Assembly: GCF_007874125.1 (NCBI RefSeq)
Contig: NZ_CP040128.1
Coordinates: forward strand, 1,426,001-1,490,000
Direction: 5' to 3'
Source: Noviherbaspirillum sp. UKPF54
GTDB taxonomy: Bacteria > Pseudomonadota > Gammaproteobacteria > Burkholderiales > Burkholderiaceae_D
Length of the DNA stretch: 64,000 nucleotides
Shown in pieces: positions 8,476 to 17,197 of this stretch. The notes beneath the pieces were generated by a model, which saw only the letters and a list, made by a program, of their open reading frames with translations, had not been told where the DNA came from and did not search any database. The translations under genes were made by a program, and so were the position numbers. Each line of letters starts with the position of its first letter. Positions within the stretch are counted from its first letter, which is position 1.

Positions 8476-9516
8476 ATGAAACAGGAGGCAAGCGCCAGGC
8501 AGGTACGTCCCGTCCGGGTGATGTTTGGCGGCGATGTCATGCTGGGGCGAAATGTGAAGGAAAGCATCCTGCGCTACGGCCCTGGCTATCCGCTGGGACC
8601 GATCGCGCCGCTTATGCGTGCGTCGGACCTTGCCATCGTCAATCTCGAATGCGCGCTCACGGCATCGCTGGAGCGATGGCCGGGCTTGCCCAAGGCCTAT
8701 TATTTCGGCGCGCCGCCGCTGGCCGCCGTGGTGTTGTCCGATGCCGGCATCGGGCTGGTCAGCCTGGCCAACAATCATGTGCTCGATTACGGCGAACAGG
8801 GGCTGCGCGACACGCTGCGGCTCCTGGGCGAGCTTGGCATTGCGCTGGCCGGGGCTGGCCCGGACTTGGCACAGGCGCGTTCGGCCGCGATTGTCGACTG
8901 CGGCGGAACTCGGTTCGGCATGGCTGCCTTTTGCGACCACCAGCCGGATTTTGCAGCGTATGACGGCCGGCCCGGCATCGCCTATCTCGATCTCGATGAC
9001 GAAGCTGCAGCGCTGCGCGTGCTGCGGGAGTCACTCGCGCCGCTGCTGCGCGCCGCGGTCGACTGGCCCATCCTGTCCCTGCACTGGGGACCGAACATGG
9101 TAAGGCGGCCGACGGCGCGATTTCGCCGTATCGCTCACGCTGCCATCGATATGGGTTGGAAAATTCTGTTCGGCCACAGCGCCCATGTATTTCACGGAGT
9201 CGAACTCTATCGCGGCTGCCCGATCCTGTATGCGGCCGGCGACCTGGTTGACGATTACCATGTCGATCCCGCGTTCAGGAACGACCATCAATTGCTGTTC
9301 GAACTGGAACTGGAGAAGAGAGCATTGCACCGCATTGCCCTGTATCCCGTGCTGATCGCACGTTGCCAGGCGCGTCTTGCCACCGGGGATAGCGAACGAT
9401 ACATTGCCGATCAGGTCACTGCACTGTGCGCGGAATTCGGGACGCCGGTGCGGCAGAGCGACGGCAGGATACTGATCGAGGGAGTAAATGAGGGCGCCTC
9501 CCATTCCCGATCGTGA
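8476..9516 (+). CDS. CapA/PgsA-type metallophosphatase-fold protein
   Basis: 346 residues of the CapA family (calcineurin-like fold), named for poly-gamma-glutamate capsule synthesis. Metal-site motifs visible are MFGGDVMLGR near residue 16, NLECALT near 56, SLANNHVLDYG near 96, and LHWGPN near 203 with FGHSAHVFHGVELY and GDLVDD near 235-260. No signal peptide is evident, and the usual partner genes capB and capC are absent nearby. The true substrate is therefore open; many stand-alone CapA homologues are of unknown role. Confidence 0.8.
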   Translation: MKQEASARQVRPVRVMFGGDVMLGRNVKESILRYGPGYPLGPIAPLMRASDLAIVNLECALTASLERWPGLPKAYYFGAPPLAAVVLSDAGIGLVSLANNHVLDYGEQGLRDTLRLLGELGIALAGAGPDLAQARSAAIVDCGGTRFGMAAFCDHQPDFAAYDGRPGIAYLDLDDEAAALRVLRESLAPLLRAAVDWPILSLHWGPNMVRRPTARFRRIAHAAIDMGWKILFGHSAHVFHGVELYRGCPILYAAGDLVDDYHVDPAFRNDHQLLFELELEKRALHRIALYPVLIARCQARLATGDSERYIADQVTALCAEFGTPVRQSDGRILIEGVNEGASHSRS

Positions 9517-9574
9517 TGCGCGCAGCCGGGCGGGGGCGTCACAGCCCGGTCGACGGAAATACGGGTTTCCTTGA

Positions 9575-10309
9575 TCAGCTCGGCGCCGAGCCGGATTTCT
9601 TCGCTGCTGTTTCGTTGGGGGGCGTCTTTTCTATCATCAGGAAGAAATGCGCCTTGATGCCGAACACGCGCTTGTGGCCCACATCGTGGTTCGGTTTTCC
9701 TGGCAACAAGCTGGCAAGCTTGTAAAGTGCGGGGCCATCGAGCAGGTGTAGCTCCGGTTCGGAGGCTCGGTCGCTCTTTCCGAGCAGCTTGAGCGAGCGG
9801 CGCCACCATCGCTCGGGCAGCCAGTGCAGCAGCGGCAGGCCCGAATTGAACTCCAGCGGATGCCTGCGGTTGGCGGCGGTGACGAACACCCCGCGCCGCG
9901 CCACGCGCGCCAGTTCCTTCAGCAGCGCATACTGGCGCTCGAAACCGCCTACCCGTTCGATCACTTCATTGCAGAATACCCAGTCGAACTCTCCGTCCGC
10001 AAAAGGCAGCGGCAGGCCGTCCGCGTCGCGCCGGTGCCCCTTGGCGCGGGGGCGGGCTGGATAGTTCGGCGGCGCGATTTCGCAGGACGTTATGCGCAGC
10101 ATATCCTGCGATGCGCCCCACTGTTCGAGGACGTTCGTGCTGTCGGACAATGGCGTCGGCATCAGCCTGACGTTCAAAACGGTGTCGTCATCGCCCTGAC
10201 GGAACGTCGTGAATGCGTCGACCAGACGGCGGCGCTGGGACGACAGCAACCGCTCGATCAATCCGCCGCCGGAAACGGCGCCGTAATCCGCATTGACGGT
10301 GTTTTTCAA
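9575..10309 (-). CDS. Class I SAM-dependent methyltransferase
   Basis: 244 residues with a TTG start at 10309 supported by a strong AGGAG ribosome site. The N-terminal part contains VLNVRLMPTPLSD, a degenerate motif I. DADGLPLPFADGEFDWVFCNEVIERVGGFERQ matches the methyltransferase_11 core, with the post-I acidic and motif IV region. Downstream residues (HWLPERWWRRSLKLLGK) look like a lipid- or saccharide-facing cap. It might act on a glycan or quinone-like substrate, but nothing fixes that. It is divergent from phaZ. Confidence 0.7.
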   Translation of the reverse strand: MKNTVNADYGAVSGGGLIERLLSSQRRRLVDAFTTFRQGDDDTVLNVRLMPTPLSDSTNVLEQWGASQDMLRITSCEIAPPNYPARPRAKGHRRDADGLPLPFADGEFDWVFCNEVIERVGGFERQYALLKELARVARRGVFVTAANRRHPLEFNSGLPLLHWLPERWWRRSLKLLGKSDRASEPELHLLDGPALYKLASLLPGKPNHDVGHKRVFGIKAHFFLMIEKTPPNETAAKKSGSAPS

Positions 10310-10565
10310 TTGATTCTCCTGAAGCGGGAAGGGAACAGGCAGCGAAGTGCAGAGGGCAGCCGCATATTATTCGGCCCAAGCGACGCAGGCGGGTTTGTGA
10401 AAGCACAAGGAAGCTGGCTGCCGTTGCCGGAGACTGTCGCACTCCCGATTCTGGGAAATCTATATGGCAACTTCAGGAAAGCGGCCGCGTGTTTGGACCC
10501 TTGTACAGGGTGTCTTCCCTTGCTGGTGCCTCGCTTGGAGTAAATTAATTCCGTTCTACAATAAA

Positions 10566-10581
10566 TGGTACGGATGTTGCA
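10566..10581 (+). promoter_or_regulatory. Sigma-54 (-24/-12) promoter for phaZ
   Basis: TGGTACGGATGTTGCA matches TGGYRC-N5-TTGCW fully. Transcription would start near 10592, just ahead of the stem-loop at 10595-10623 and about 86 bases before the ATG. Confidence 0.75.
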
Positions 10582-10594
10582 TTCCAGAATGATT

Positions 10595-10623
10595 GGAATG
10601 CCGCCGAGAGCTGGCGGCATTCC
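10595..10623 (+). repeat. 11-bp perfect stem-loop at the predicted 5' end of the phaZ transcript
   Basis: GGAATGCCGCC (10595-10605) pairs with GGCGGCATTCC (10613-10623) around a 7-base loop. No T-run follows, so it is not a terminator. Its place within a few bases of the predicted sigma-54 start suggests a 5' stabilising hairpin. Confidence 0.6.
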
Positions 10624-10677
10624 GGGCAAGAGCGAGAAGCCTTGCAACCGAATCAGGAATTCATTCAAGGGAATCAG

Positions 10678-11892
10678 ATGCTGTACCAAATCCATGAACT
10701 TCAACATGTCGCGCTAAGCCCACTGACGCAATGGGCGGAGGCGGCGGCCCATCTGTTCAGCAGTTCCGTTTCCCCTCTTGCCTATACGCCGTTTTCACAG
10801 AACGTCGCGGCGGGATGCGAGCTGCTTTACCGCATCGGCAAGGACTATAACAAGCCAAGCTTCGGCATTGATTCCGTGATCGTTGGCGAACGCGAGGTCA
10901 ACATCAGGGAATCCGTTGTCAGCAGCAAGCCGTTCTGCCGTCTCCTGCATTTCGAAAAGCAGACTGACGTCGGCCGCCAGCCGACGGTGTTGCTGGTCGC
11001 GCCGCTGTCCGGGCATCACGCGACACTGCTGCGCGACACGGTGCGTGCGCTGCTGTGCGAACACGACGTATACGTCACGGATTGGCTTGACGCGCGCATG
11101 GTGCCGCTGTCGGACGGCCTGTTTCATCTGCACGACTATGTGCACTACGTGCAGGATTTCATCCGGCTTCTGGGACCGCAGGTGCACGTCATGGCGATCT
11201 GCCAACCGACCGTCCCGGTCTTGGGTGCGGTGTCGCTATTGGCGAGCGCGGCGGATGTGCTGCCGCGTTCGATGATCCTGATGGGCGGGCCGATCGACGG
11301 GCGCATTTCGCCCACCGAAGTGAACCGGGTGGCGACCGAAAAGCCGTATAGCTGGTTTGAAAGCACCGTGATCGACGTGGTGCCGTGCAATTATCCGGGC
11401 GCCGGGCGCAGGGTGTATCCGGGCTTCCTGCAGCATGCCGGCTTCATCGCAATGCACCCGGAAAAGCACATGCAGAGCTATCTCGACTTCTACGAGGACC
11501 GTTCCCACGGGCATCCGGCCGACGCGCACCTGAAGTTCTACGACGAGTACAACGCCGTGCTCGACATGACTGCCGAGTTTTACCTGGAAACCATCAAGAC
11601 CGTGTTCCAGGAGTTCGCGCTGCCCAATGGTATCTGGGACGTCGCGGGAAAACGGGTGCGGCCGCAGGATATCCGCGACGTTGCGCTGATGACGGTGGAA
11701 GGCGGGCAGGACGATATCTGCGGCATCGGGCAGACCCGGGCGGCCCACGATTTATGCACCTCGATCCCCGACGGGAAAAGGCATCACTACGATGCGCCGG
11801 AATGCGGCCATTACGGTATTTTCTCCGGACACCGCTGGCGTGAGCAAATCTGCCCGGAGGTGACGGCATTCATCCGGGCGCACGATCGGTAA
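10678..11892 (+). CDS. phaZ: Intracellular polyhydroxybutyrate depolymerase
   Basis: 404 residues. The start at 10678 gives MLYQIHELQHVALSPL, the usual N-terminus of this family, after AAGGGAATCAG. It is an alpha/beta-hydrolase that breaks down native intracellular PHB granules. The nucleophile motif is VMAICQPTVPVLG (about residue 180), with Cys in place of the lipase-box Ser, as in the PhaZa1-type enzymes. There is no signal peptide, in keeping with cytoplasmic granule association. It is monocistronic behind a sigma-54 promoter, which links PHB mobilisation to RpoN in this organism. Confidence 0.9.
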   Translation: MLYQIHELQHVALSPLTQWAEAAAHLFSSSVSPLAYTPFSQNVAAGCELLYRIGKDYNKPSFGIDSVIVGEREVNIRESVVSSKPFCRLLHFEKQTDVGRQPTVLLVAPLSGHHATLLRDTVRALLCEHDVYVTDWLDARMVPLSDGLFHLHDYVHYVQDFIRLLGPQVHVMAICQPTVPVLGAVSLLASAADVLPRSMILMGGPIDGRISPTEVNRVATEKPYSWFESTVIDVVPCNYPGAGRRVYPGFLQHAGFIAMHPEKHMQSYLDFYEDRSHGHPADAHLKFYDEYNAVLDMTAEFYLETIKTVFQEFALPNGIWDVAGKRVRPQDIRDVALMTVEGGQDDICGIGQTRAAHDLCTSIPDGKRHHYDAPECGHYGIFSGHRWREQICPEVTAFIRAHDR

Positions 11893-11950
11893 GCGATACG
11901 GTATAGGAGAAAGGTATTCCCTCTGCCGCGAGAGAGGGGAAGACTAGGTT

Positions 11951-11998
11951 GCGAAGCACGCTTCGCGCTGCCGCCGGAATGGCTTGCAAGCCATTCCG
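11951..11998. repeat. Two inverted repeats between converging phaZ and ackA
   Basis: GCGAAG/CTTCGC (11951-11966) is followed by a perfect 24-base palindrome (11975-11998) centred on TTGCAA. They sit between convergent genes, where a two-way terminator would be useful. Neither has a T-run, so they may be Rho-linked or merely structural. Confidence 0.5.
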
Positions 11999-12018
11999 TG
12001 GTTGACAGACGCGAAACC

Positions 12019-13215
12019 TCAGCTGATCAGGCGCGCCGCATCCTGCGCTGCGACGCGTCCTTCGTCGGTCGGTACCACCCATATTTCCGCGCTGCTGGCG
12101 CAGGTGTGGATGGTGGCGATCGAATCGCCGGTCGCCGCGCGATTGGCCTGCTCGTCGATGCGCACGCCGAGATAGGAGAGCGCCTCGCAGACGCGCTGGC
12201 GAACTTCGACGTCATGCTCGCCGATTCCGCCGGTGAAGGCGATTACGTCCAGACCGCCGAGGGCGGCGGTGAGCGAGCCGCATTCACGTATCAGGCGATG
12301 GATGAAGAGATCGATCGCCAGCGCGGCTTGCGGCTCGTCGCTCGCATGCAGCGTGCGCATGTCGGCCGAGACTCCCGACACGCCGCGCAGGCCGGATTCC
12401 TTGTACAGCGTGCGTTCCAGCTGCTGCACGTTCCAGCCTTTGCGCAGCAGGTGCAGGACCACGCCCGGATCGAGCGCGCCGCTGCGCGTGCCCATCATCA
12501 GGCCGTCCAGCGCGGAAAAGCCCATGGTGGTCGCCACGCTCTTGCCGCCCGCGATGGCGCAGGCGCTGGCACCGTTGCCGAGGTGGGCGACAATGGTCTT
12601 TCCGGCGGCGCGCGGCGAGCGCTCCAGCAGGCAGTTCGTGACATAGCGATAGGACAGTCCGTGGAAGCCGTAACGCCGGATGCCTTCCTCGCGCAGCTTC
12701 ATGGGCAGCGCGAACATCTGTTCGTTGACCGGAAGCGTGGCATGGAACGCGGTGTCGAAACACCCGACCTGCGGCAGGTCGGGGAAGATGCGGCGAAATG
12801 CCTGCACGCCGGCCAGGTTGTGCGGCTGATGCAGCGGCGCCAGCCGCGACAGCGTGGCGAGGTAGGCGAGCGTGTCGCCGTCAAGCAGCACCGACTCGGA
12901 CAAGCGGTCGCCGCCATGCACGATGCGGTGCGCGATGGCGCTGATGTTCACGCCGCCGGTATGGCGCTCCAGCACCTTTTCCAGCGCTACCAGCGCCTGT
13001 TCGAACATCGCCTCGCCGGCGACGGCGATCGGCTCGCTGAAGCTGCCGTCCGGGCCGGTCATTTTGATGGTCGGTGCGCCGCCGGGCTCCAGTCCTTCGA
13101 TATTGCCGGACAGGCGTGCAGCCTCGATCTCGACGCCGTAGTGCGGATAGAGCGCGAACTTGAGCGAGGAGGACCCCGCATTCACCGCCAGGATGGCGTT
13201 CGGAGCGGCGCTCAT
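12019..13215 (-). CDS. ackA: Acetate kinase
   Basis: 398 residues, the normal AckA length, starting MSAAPNAILAVNAGSSSLKF; the last part is the family's ATP/acetate N-terminal signature. Other hallmarks are DTAFHATLP (catalytic Asp region), RYGFHGLSYRYV, VAHLGNGASACAI and FTGGIGEHD. It interconverts acetyl phosphate and ADP with acetate and ATP. The start overlaps the phosphotransacetylase stop by 4 bases, giving one coupled acetate/substrate-level phosphorylation operon. Confidence 0.93.
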   Translation of the reverse strand: MSAAPNAILAVNAGSSSLKFALYPHYGVEIEAARLSGNIEGLEPGGAPTIKMTGPDGSFSEPIAVAGEAMFEQALVALEKVLERHTGGVNISAIAHRIVHGGDRLSESVLLDGDTLAYLATLSRLAPLHQPHNLAGVQAFRRIFPDLPQVGCFDTAFHATLPVNEQMFALPMKLREEGIRRYGFHGLSYRYVTNCLLERSPRAAGKTIVAHLGNGASACAIAGGKSVATTMGFSALDGLMMGTRSGALDPGVVLHLLRKGWNVQQLERTLYKESGLRGVSGVSADMRTLHASDEPQAALAIDLFIHRLIRECGSLTAALGGLDVIAFTGGIGEHDVEVRQRVCEALSYLGVRIDEQANRAATGDSIATIHTCASSAEIWVVPTDEGRVAAQDAARLIS

Positions 13216-14618
13216 GGCTGCACCTTGCGGTTTTGATGTGCCAGCAGCAGTGCCAGCGCGGCCGACGCCACGCGCGCGTTGGCGCCGTCGGCGCGGCTGG
13301 TCAGGGCGATCGGCACGCGCGCGCCGAGCACGATGCCGCAGCCGGCTCCGCCGGCCAGGTATTCGAGCTGCTTGGCGAGCATGTTGCCCGACTCCAGGTC
13401 CGGCACCGCGAGGATGTCGGCGTTGCCGGCCACCGTCGATTCGATGCCCTTGATGCGTACCGCTTCCATCGAGATCGCGTTGTCGAAGGCGAGCGGGCCG
13501 TCCAGCACGCCGCCGCGGATCTGGCCGCGATCGGCCATCTTGCACAGCGCGGCCGCATCGAGCGTGGACTGCATCTTCACGTTCACGGTCTCAACCGCCG
13601 ACAGGATCGCCACGTTCGGCTTTTCGGTACCGAGCGCATGCGCGAGATTGATTGCGTTCTGGATGATGTCGGCTTTTTCTTCCAGCGTGGGGCGGATGTT
13701 CAGCGCGGCGTCGGTAATCAGCAGCGGCTTGTCGTAGGTCGGTACGTCGAAGCGGAACACGTGCGACAGGCGGCGCTTGGTGCGCAGGGGGCGGCAGGTC
13801 ACGACGGCGTGCATCAGTTCGTCGGTGTGCAGGCTGCCTTTCATGAGCGCTTCGACATCGCCGGCGGCGGCCAGCTCGACGGCGCGTTCGGCGGCGGCGG
13901 CGCTGTGCGGCACTGCGACGATTTCGATGCCCGTCAGGTCGAGGCCGGCTTGCTCGGCGGTGGCCCGCAGCTTGGCTTCCGGGCCGACTAGCACCGGCAC
14001 GATCAGGCCGCGTTGTCCGGCATTCAATGCGCCGCGCAGCGACTCCGGATCGCAGGCGTGGACCACCGCGCAGCGCACCGGCTCCAGGTGGGCCACGGTA
14101 GCCAGCAGTGCGTCCAGCCGCTCCTGCGGATCGAACATGCGCAGCTGCGGCAGGTGCATCGCCTGGCGGCGCACTTTCTGGGTAGGTGCGAGCACGACGG
14201 CGGTGCCGGACAGCACTTCGTCGCCGGCCTGGTTGATCACCTTGCAGTCGAGCGTGACGCGCTTGGTGCTGTCATCCTTGGCGATGACGGTGGCGATCAC
14301 GGTCAGCGTGTCGCCGGTACGGATCGGGCGCGCGAAGTGCAGGCTCTGGTCGGCGTAAACCGTGCCTGGCCCCGGAAAGACGGTGCCGAGCAGGCCCGAG
14401 ATGAGGATGCCGCCCCACATGCCGTGGCCGACGACGCCATGGAACAGCGAGTGGAGCGCGTATTCGACGTCGACGTGGGTGGGATTGAGATCGCCGGACA
14501 AGGCGGCGAATGCCTGGATATCGGCCAGCGTCAGGGTGCGCACCTGGCGCGCAGACTGGCCAATGCTCAGCTCGTCGTATGTGATGTTTTCAATAGTGGT
14601 TGCAGCGATATCGTTCAT
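13212..14618 (-). CDS. MaoC-like hydratase/phosphate acetyl(butyryl)transferase fusion
   Basis: 468 residues. The N-terminal 1-140 is a MaoC hot-dog domain (FAALSGDLNPTHVDVEYA, GHGMWGGILISGLLG, TVIATVIAKDD). The remainder is a phosphate acetyl/butyryltransferase (about 165-468: VHACDPESLRGALNAG, EALMKGSLHTDELMHAV, ADIIQNAINLAHALG). The fusion is widespread in beta- and alphaproteobacteria and makes acyl phosphate from acyl-CoA for AckA. I chose the ATG at 14618 (MNDIAATTIEN), where the hot-dog domain begins, although its ribosome site is weak. A weak sigma-54 site lies about 92 bases upstream. Confidence 0.9.
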   Translation of the reverse strand: MNDIAATTIENITYDELSIGQSARQVRTLTLADIQAFAALSGDLNPTHVDVEYALHSLFHGVVGHGMWGGILISGLLGTVFPGPGTVYADQSLHFARPIRTGDTLTVIATVIAKDDSTKRVTLDCKVINQAGDEVLSGTAVVLAPTQKVRRQAMHLPQLRMFDPQERLDALLATVAHLEPVRCAVVHACDPESLRGALNAGQRGLIVPVLVGPEAKLRATAEQAGLDLTGIEIVAVPHSAAAAERAVELAAAGDVEALMKGSLHTDELMHAVVTCRPLRTKRRLSHVFRFDVPTYDKPLLITDAALNIRPTLEEKADIIQNAINLAHALGTEKPNVAILSAVETVNVKMQSTLDAAALCKMADRGQIRGGVLDGPLAFDNAISMEAVRIKGIESTVAGNADILAVPDLESGNMLAKQLEYLAGGAGCGIVLGARVPIALTSRADGANARVASAALALLLAHQNRKVQP

Positions 14619-14709
14619 GACAATCCAAAGGATGTGAATGGGTCTTGCTCGCCGTTCTTGCAGCGTGCCCACGTGGTTAGCGGCACGAGGCCGGCGGACA
14701 ATGCCACTA

Positions 14710-14725
14710 AGCAAGTAGCATGCCG
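14710..14725 (-). promoter_or_regulatory. Weak sigma-54 promoter candidate for the phosphotransacetylase-ackA operon
   Basis: On the minus strand the site is CGGCATGCTACTTGCT. The invariant GG and GC and their spacing are present, but the -24 element differs at two places. It lies 92 bases ahead of the ATG at 14618. Confidence 0.4.
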
Positions 14726-14837
14726 CACTGCATCATTACATAAGTGTAATTCAAGCCATACAAGGCCGCCGCAACGCATTGTCGCAACAGAAGGGTCGGC
14801 GCTTGGGGGCGGCAGGGGATTTGCAGCGAAATCCGGA

Positions 14838-15290
14838 TTACTGGATCGTCGATTCGACTTTTTCGCGCATGGCGCACACGATTTCGGTCGTGTGGGAACC
14901 CAAAATCCGGTCAAGCAGCGGGTACAGCATGTCTTCTTCCTTTACGCTGTGTTGCTGCATCAATAGCGCAAAGGTTTCGGTATGCAGCATGAAATCGACC
15001 GGATCGGAACGACATAGGGCGTCGCAGATGCGATTAACGATCGCACGGATGCGTTGGTGCTCGACACGCAGCATTCCAAGAGGCATTCCTGAACCGCGAA
15101 TCGTTTTTTCAAAAGTGGGAAACAGGATGCCTTCTTCCATCCAGATATGGCGGTCGAGGGCGCCGGAGAACAATCGGAAGTTTTCTTCCGCGCGCCGCCA
15201 TTCCTTCAATGCCACGTTGGTTTCCACATGCGCAAACAGTTCGTCGCAACGCTGATGGTCGTGTACAAGATAGTCGCAGATGGTACCCAT
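14838..15290 (-). CDS. Hemerythrin-like domain protein
   Basis: 150 residues forming a four-helix hemerythrin HHE module that should carry a di-iron site for O2, NO or iron sensing. Likely ligands sit in HDHQRCDELFAHVE (near residue 12), HIWMEEGILFP (near 50), RVEHQRIRA (near 75) and QQHSVKEEDMLYP (near 110). The ATG at 15290 is preferred over a TTG five codons upstream, with GGGAG just ahead. It is divergent from a triheme cytochrome whose upstream region contains an FNR-like box, so both may answer to oxygen. Confidence 0.85.
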   Translation of the reverse strand: MGTICDYLVHDHQRCDELFAHVETNVALKEWRRAEENFRLFSGALDRHIWMEEGILFPTFEKTIRGSGMPLGMLRVEHQRIRAIVNRICDALCRSDPVDFMLHTETFALLMQQHSVKEEDMLYPLLDRILGSHTTEIVCAMREKVESTIQ

Positions 15291-15448
15291 GGCCGCTCCC
15301 GTCAAGTCTGGGCGTCCCCGCCGCGCCGGGTGGGTGACGACCTCTACTTATATCGCTGCGCCGGCGCGACATCTTTGATGCAGGATATGAAAAGGGCATC
15401 TGGCCGTATTGCGGCAAGGCGCGACGAGGTCGTCATTCCAGCGGTGAT

Positions 15449-15462
15449 TGACTTGAATCAAT
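15449..15462 (+). promoter_or_regulatory. FNR/ANR-like box upstream of the triheme cytochrome
   Basis: TTGACTTGAATCAA differs by one base from TTGATNNNNATCAA. A class II position predicts a start near 15497; TAGTCT at 15485-15490 falls where the -10 element is expected, and the ATG is at 15520. This points to activation under low oxygen. Confidence 0.6.
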
Positions 15463-15519
15463 GTGGGGCGGAGGGGCGTCGCTGTAGTCTGACGCCGATT
15501 TGATTGGCCGATTTTTCCG

Positions 15520-16116
15520 ATGCTTCCGTTCCGCCGCTTTTTCCTGCTCCTGTGCGTCTGCCTCCTGGCGGCCTTGCCGTTCGGGGCGTACTCCCAGTTC
15601 CGGCCGGCGGAAGTGGTGCCGGCGCGGCAGGTGCCGCAATCCCTGCCATCGCCCACGGCTCCGGAGCCGGGAACGGATGCGGACCGTTTTTATGATGCCA
15701 ACAATCCCGACCGCCACAAGCTGCAGCAGGCGGAAGAGGCGCGTTCCGGCCTTCCTCTGGATAAACGGGGCGCGATCGACTGGATGAAAGCCCTGCGCAG
15801 CGGTGCCATTAATCCGCGCGCTGACTTGAGCGGAACAAAGGCGCCGGAGGTGCTGGACCTGGACATCATCCTGAAGAATACGAAGGAGATGCCCTACGTA
15901 AAATTTCCGCACAACTCGCATACCCAATGGCTCGCCTGCAGTAACTGCCACGACAAGATTTTCGTGCCGAAGGCAGGGGCCAACCCGATCAGCATGGACA
16001 AGATTTTCCGTGGCGAATACTGCGGGGCCTGTCATGGTCGGGTAGCGTTCATTACCCATTTTTCCTGCGAGCGCTGCCATAGCGTTCCACATGGCAACGT
16101 CAAAGCTTGGTGGTAA
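15520..16116 (+). CDS. Triheme c-type cytochrome (c7-like, group A)
   Basis: 198 residues. A signal peptide (residues 1-26, FLLLCVCLLAALPFGAYS) is followed by a heme-free N-terminal half of about 100 residues. A triheme module closes the protein: CSNCH, CGACH and CERCH, with PHNSHTQW supplying distal His. The same module occurs in the proteins at 55207 and at the C-terminus of 52259, about 37-40 kb away. Such cytochromes carry electrons in the periplasm. The gene stands alone behind an FNR-like box and next to a Crp/Fnr regulator. Confidence 0.85.
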   Translation: MLPFRRFFLLLCVCLLAALPFGAYSQFRPAEVVPARQVPQSLPSPTAPEPGTDADRFYDANNPDRHKLQQAEEARSGLPLDKRGAIDWMKALRSGAINPRADLSGTKAPEVLDLDIILKNTKEMPYVKFPHNSHTQWLACSNCHDKIFVPKAGANPISMDKIFRGEYCGACHGRVAFITHFSCERCHSVPHGNVKAWW

Positions 16117-16177
16117 AGCCGCCCGTCGGCCCTTTTCAGACCATAGAGCGGGTGATTCCAAGGCGACTAGGGAAGGG

Positions 16178-16191
16178 TTGATCTAGATCAT
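16178..16191 (+). promoter_or_regulatory. FNR/ANR-like box upstream of the Crp/Fnr gene
   Basis: TTGATCTAGATCAT differs by one base from the FNR consensus. A class II arrangement would put the start near 16226, with TACTCT (16214-16219) in the -10 position. It lies about 195 bases ahead of the regulator gene, so the leader would be long (about 160 bases). Confidence 0.55.
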
Positions 16192-16385
16192 TAATTTTTG
16201 AAATTCGGGGCGATACTCTACGCCCATATTGATTTTGGATAAGTCCTCGCTGGCCTAGAAAACTGACCGGGCGGCGCGAGCTGGCCCGGTTTTCGCTTAC
16301 CGCGAGGAACTGTTATACCGGTGCTGTCATTTTGTCAGGACACGGTTTGGATACAAAAGAGAGAGCCTCGTCGCGAGAAGACATC

Positions 16386-17063
16386 ATGCACACGCCGAAC
16401 ATCAAACGCATTCTTTCGAACACCTCCTTATTCAGGATGCTCGACGACGAGCAGCTCAGCGAGATCAGCGTGGGGACGCATCCGATCCGGGCGGCGTCCA
16501 ACACCTCGATCATCAATCAGGGCGATGCGCCGAAAGGCGTGTACGTGCTGGTGTATGGGCAAGTGAAGATCGGCTTCGACCGCAAGGACGGCAGCGAAAA
16601 AACGCTTGCCATCCTGGGGCAGAACAAGTGCTTCGGCCTATGCGAAATGCTGCTCGACCGCACTCATCTGGCATTCGTCAAGACCACCGCCGATTCGATG
16701 TTGCTGCATACCTCGCGCGAAAAGGTACTTGATGTCGCCAAGGATAATTTCGCATTTGCGCAGGAGTTGATGGTGTGCGTGGGGCGCCAGCTCTATACCC
16801 TCACGCGCGACATCGAAAGCTATTCGCTGCAAAGCGCCAAGCAACGCCTGGCTGGCTACCTGCTGCGCCAGAGCCAGTACCAGAGCGCGGAAAACATCGA
16901 ACTTATCGCCAGCAAGACGCTGGTCGCCTCGCGCCTGAGCCTGACGCCGGAAACCCTGTCGCGCCTGCTGCATGACTTTTCCTCCGAAGGGGTGATCTCG
17001 GTTTCGGGACGGAAAATAAAAATTCTCGATTTCGAGAAGCTGGGGGCGCTACTTTCCAATTGA
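16386..17063 (+). CDS. Crp/Fnr-family transcription regulator
   Basis: 226 residues starting MHTPNIKRIL. An upstream in-frame ATG at 16332 lacks a ribosome site. The N-terminal cyclic-nucleotide-like beta-roll spans about 20-130 (SIINQGDAPKGVYVLVYGQVKIG). The long dimer helix is followed by a C-terminal winged helix-turn-helix (KTLVASRLSLTPETLSRLLHDFSSEGVI). It lacks the N-terminal Cys cluster that binds [4Fe-4S] in classical FNR. It may therefore be a DNR- or heme/NO-type sensor; two Cys (NKCFGLCEM) lie in the sensor domain. An FNR-like box precedes it, and it sits between a cytochrome and the ccm operon. Confidence 0.85.
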   Translation: MHTPNIKRILSNTSLFRMLDDEQLSEISVGTHPIRAASNTSIINQGDAPKGVYVLVYGQVKIGFDRKDGSEKTLAILGQNKCFGLCEMLLDRTHLAFVKTTADSMLLHTSREKVLDVAKDNFAFAQELMVCVGRQLYTLTRDIESYSLQSAKQRLAGYLLRQSQYQSAENIELIASKTLVASRLSLTPETLSRLLHDFSSEGVISVSGRKIKILDFEKLGALLSN

Positions 17064-17141
17064 AAATCCTTCCCGTTGGCGGGATTCCCCGCCACCCGGT
17101 TGGAAACAGGTAAAATCCGGCTCCATTTCTGGTGCTAAGCA

Positions 17142-17171
17142 ATTACGGGCCGCATGCGGCCCGTAATTTTT
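17142..17171 (+). terminator. Intrinsic terminator after the Crp/Fnr gene
   Basis: A perfect 26-base palindrome (ATTACGGGCCGCA and its complement, 17142-17167) runs into a T-tract. Its symmetry also makes it usable on the other strand. Confidence 0.75.
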
Positions 17172-17197
17172 CCGCAATCTCACTGTCTGTAAGAGTG

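Larger units (their letters stand above)
10310..10677. other. 368-base intergenic region between the methyltransferase and phaZ
   Basis: It holds the phaZ control region: a full sigma-54 match at 10566-10581 and a perfect 11-bp stem-loop at 10595-10623. The half nearest the methyltransferase shows no gene, terminator or promoter I can support. Confidence 0.6.

Noticed and set aside
11975..11998. Perfect palindrome considered as an intrinsic terminator
   Set aside because: There is no T-run on either side; it is kept only as an inverted repeat.
16236..16251. TGGATAAGTCCTCGCT near the Crp/Fnr gene as a sigma-54 site
   Set aside because: Both elements deviate (GGATA and TCGCT), and the FNR-like box with a -10 element explains the region better.
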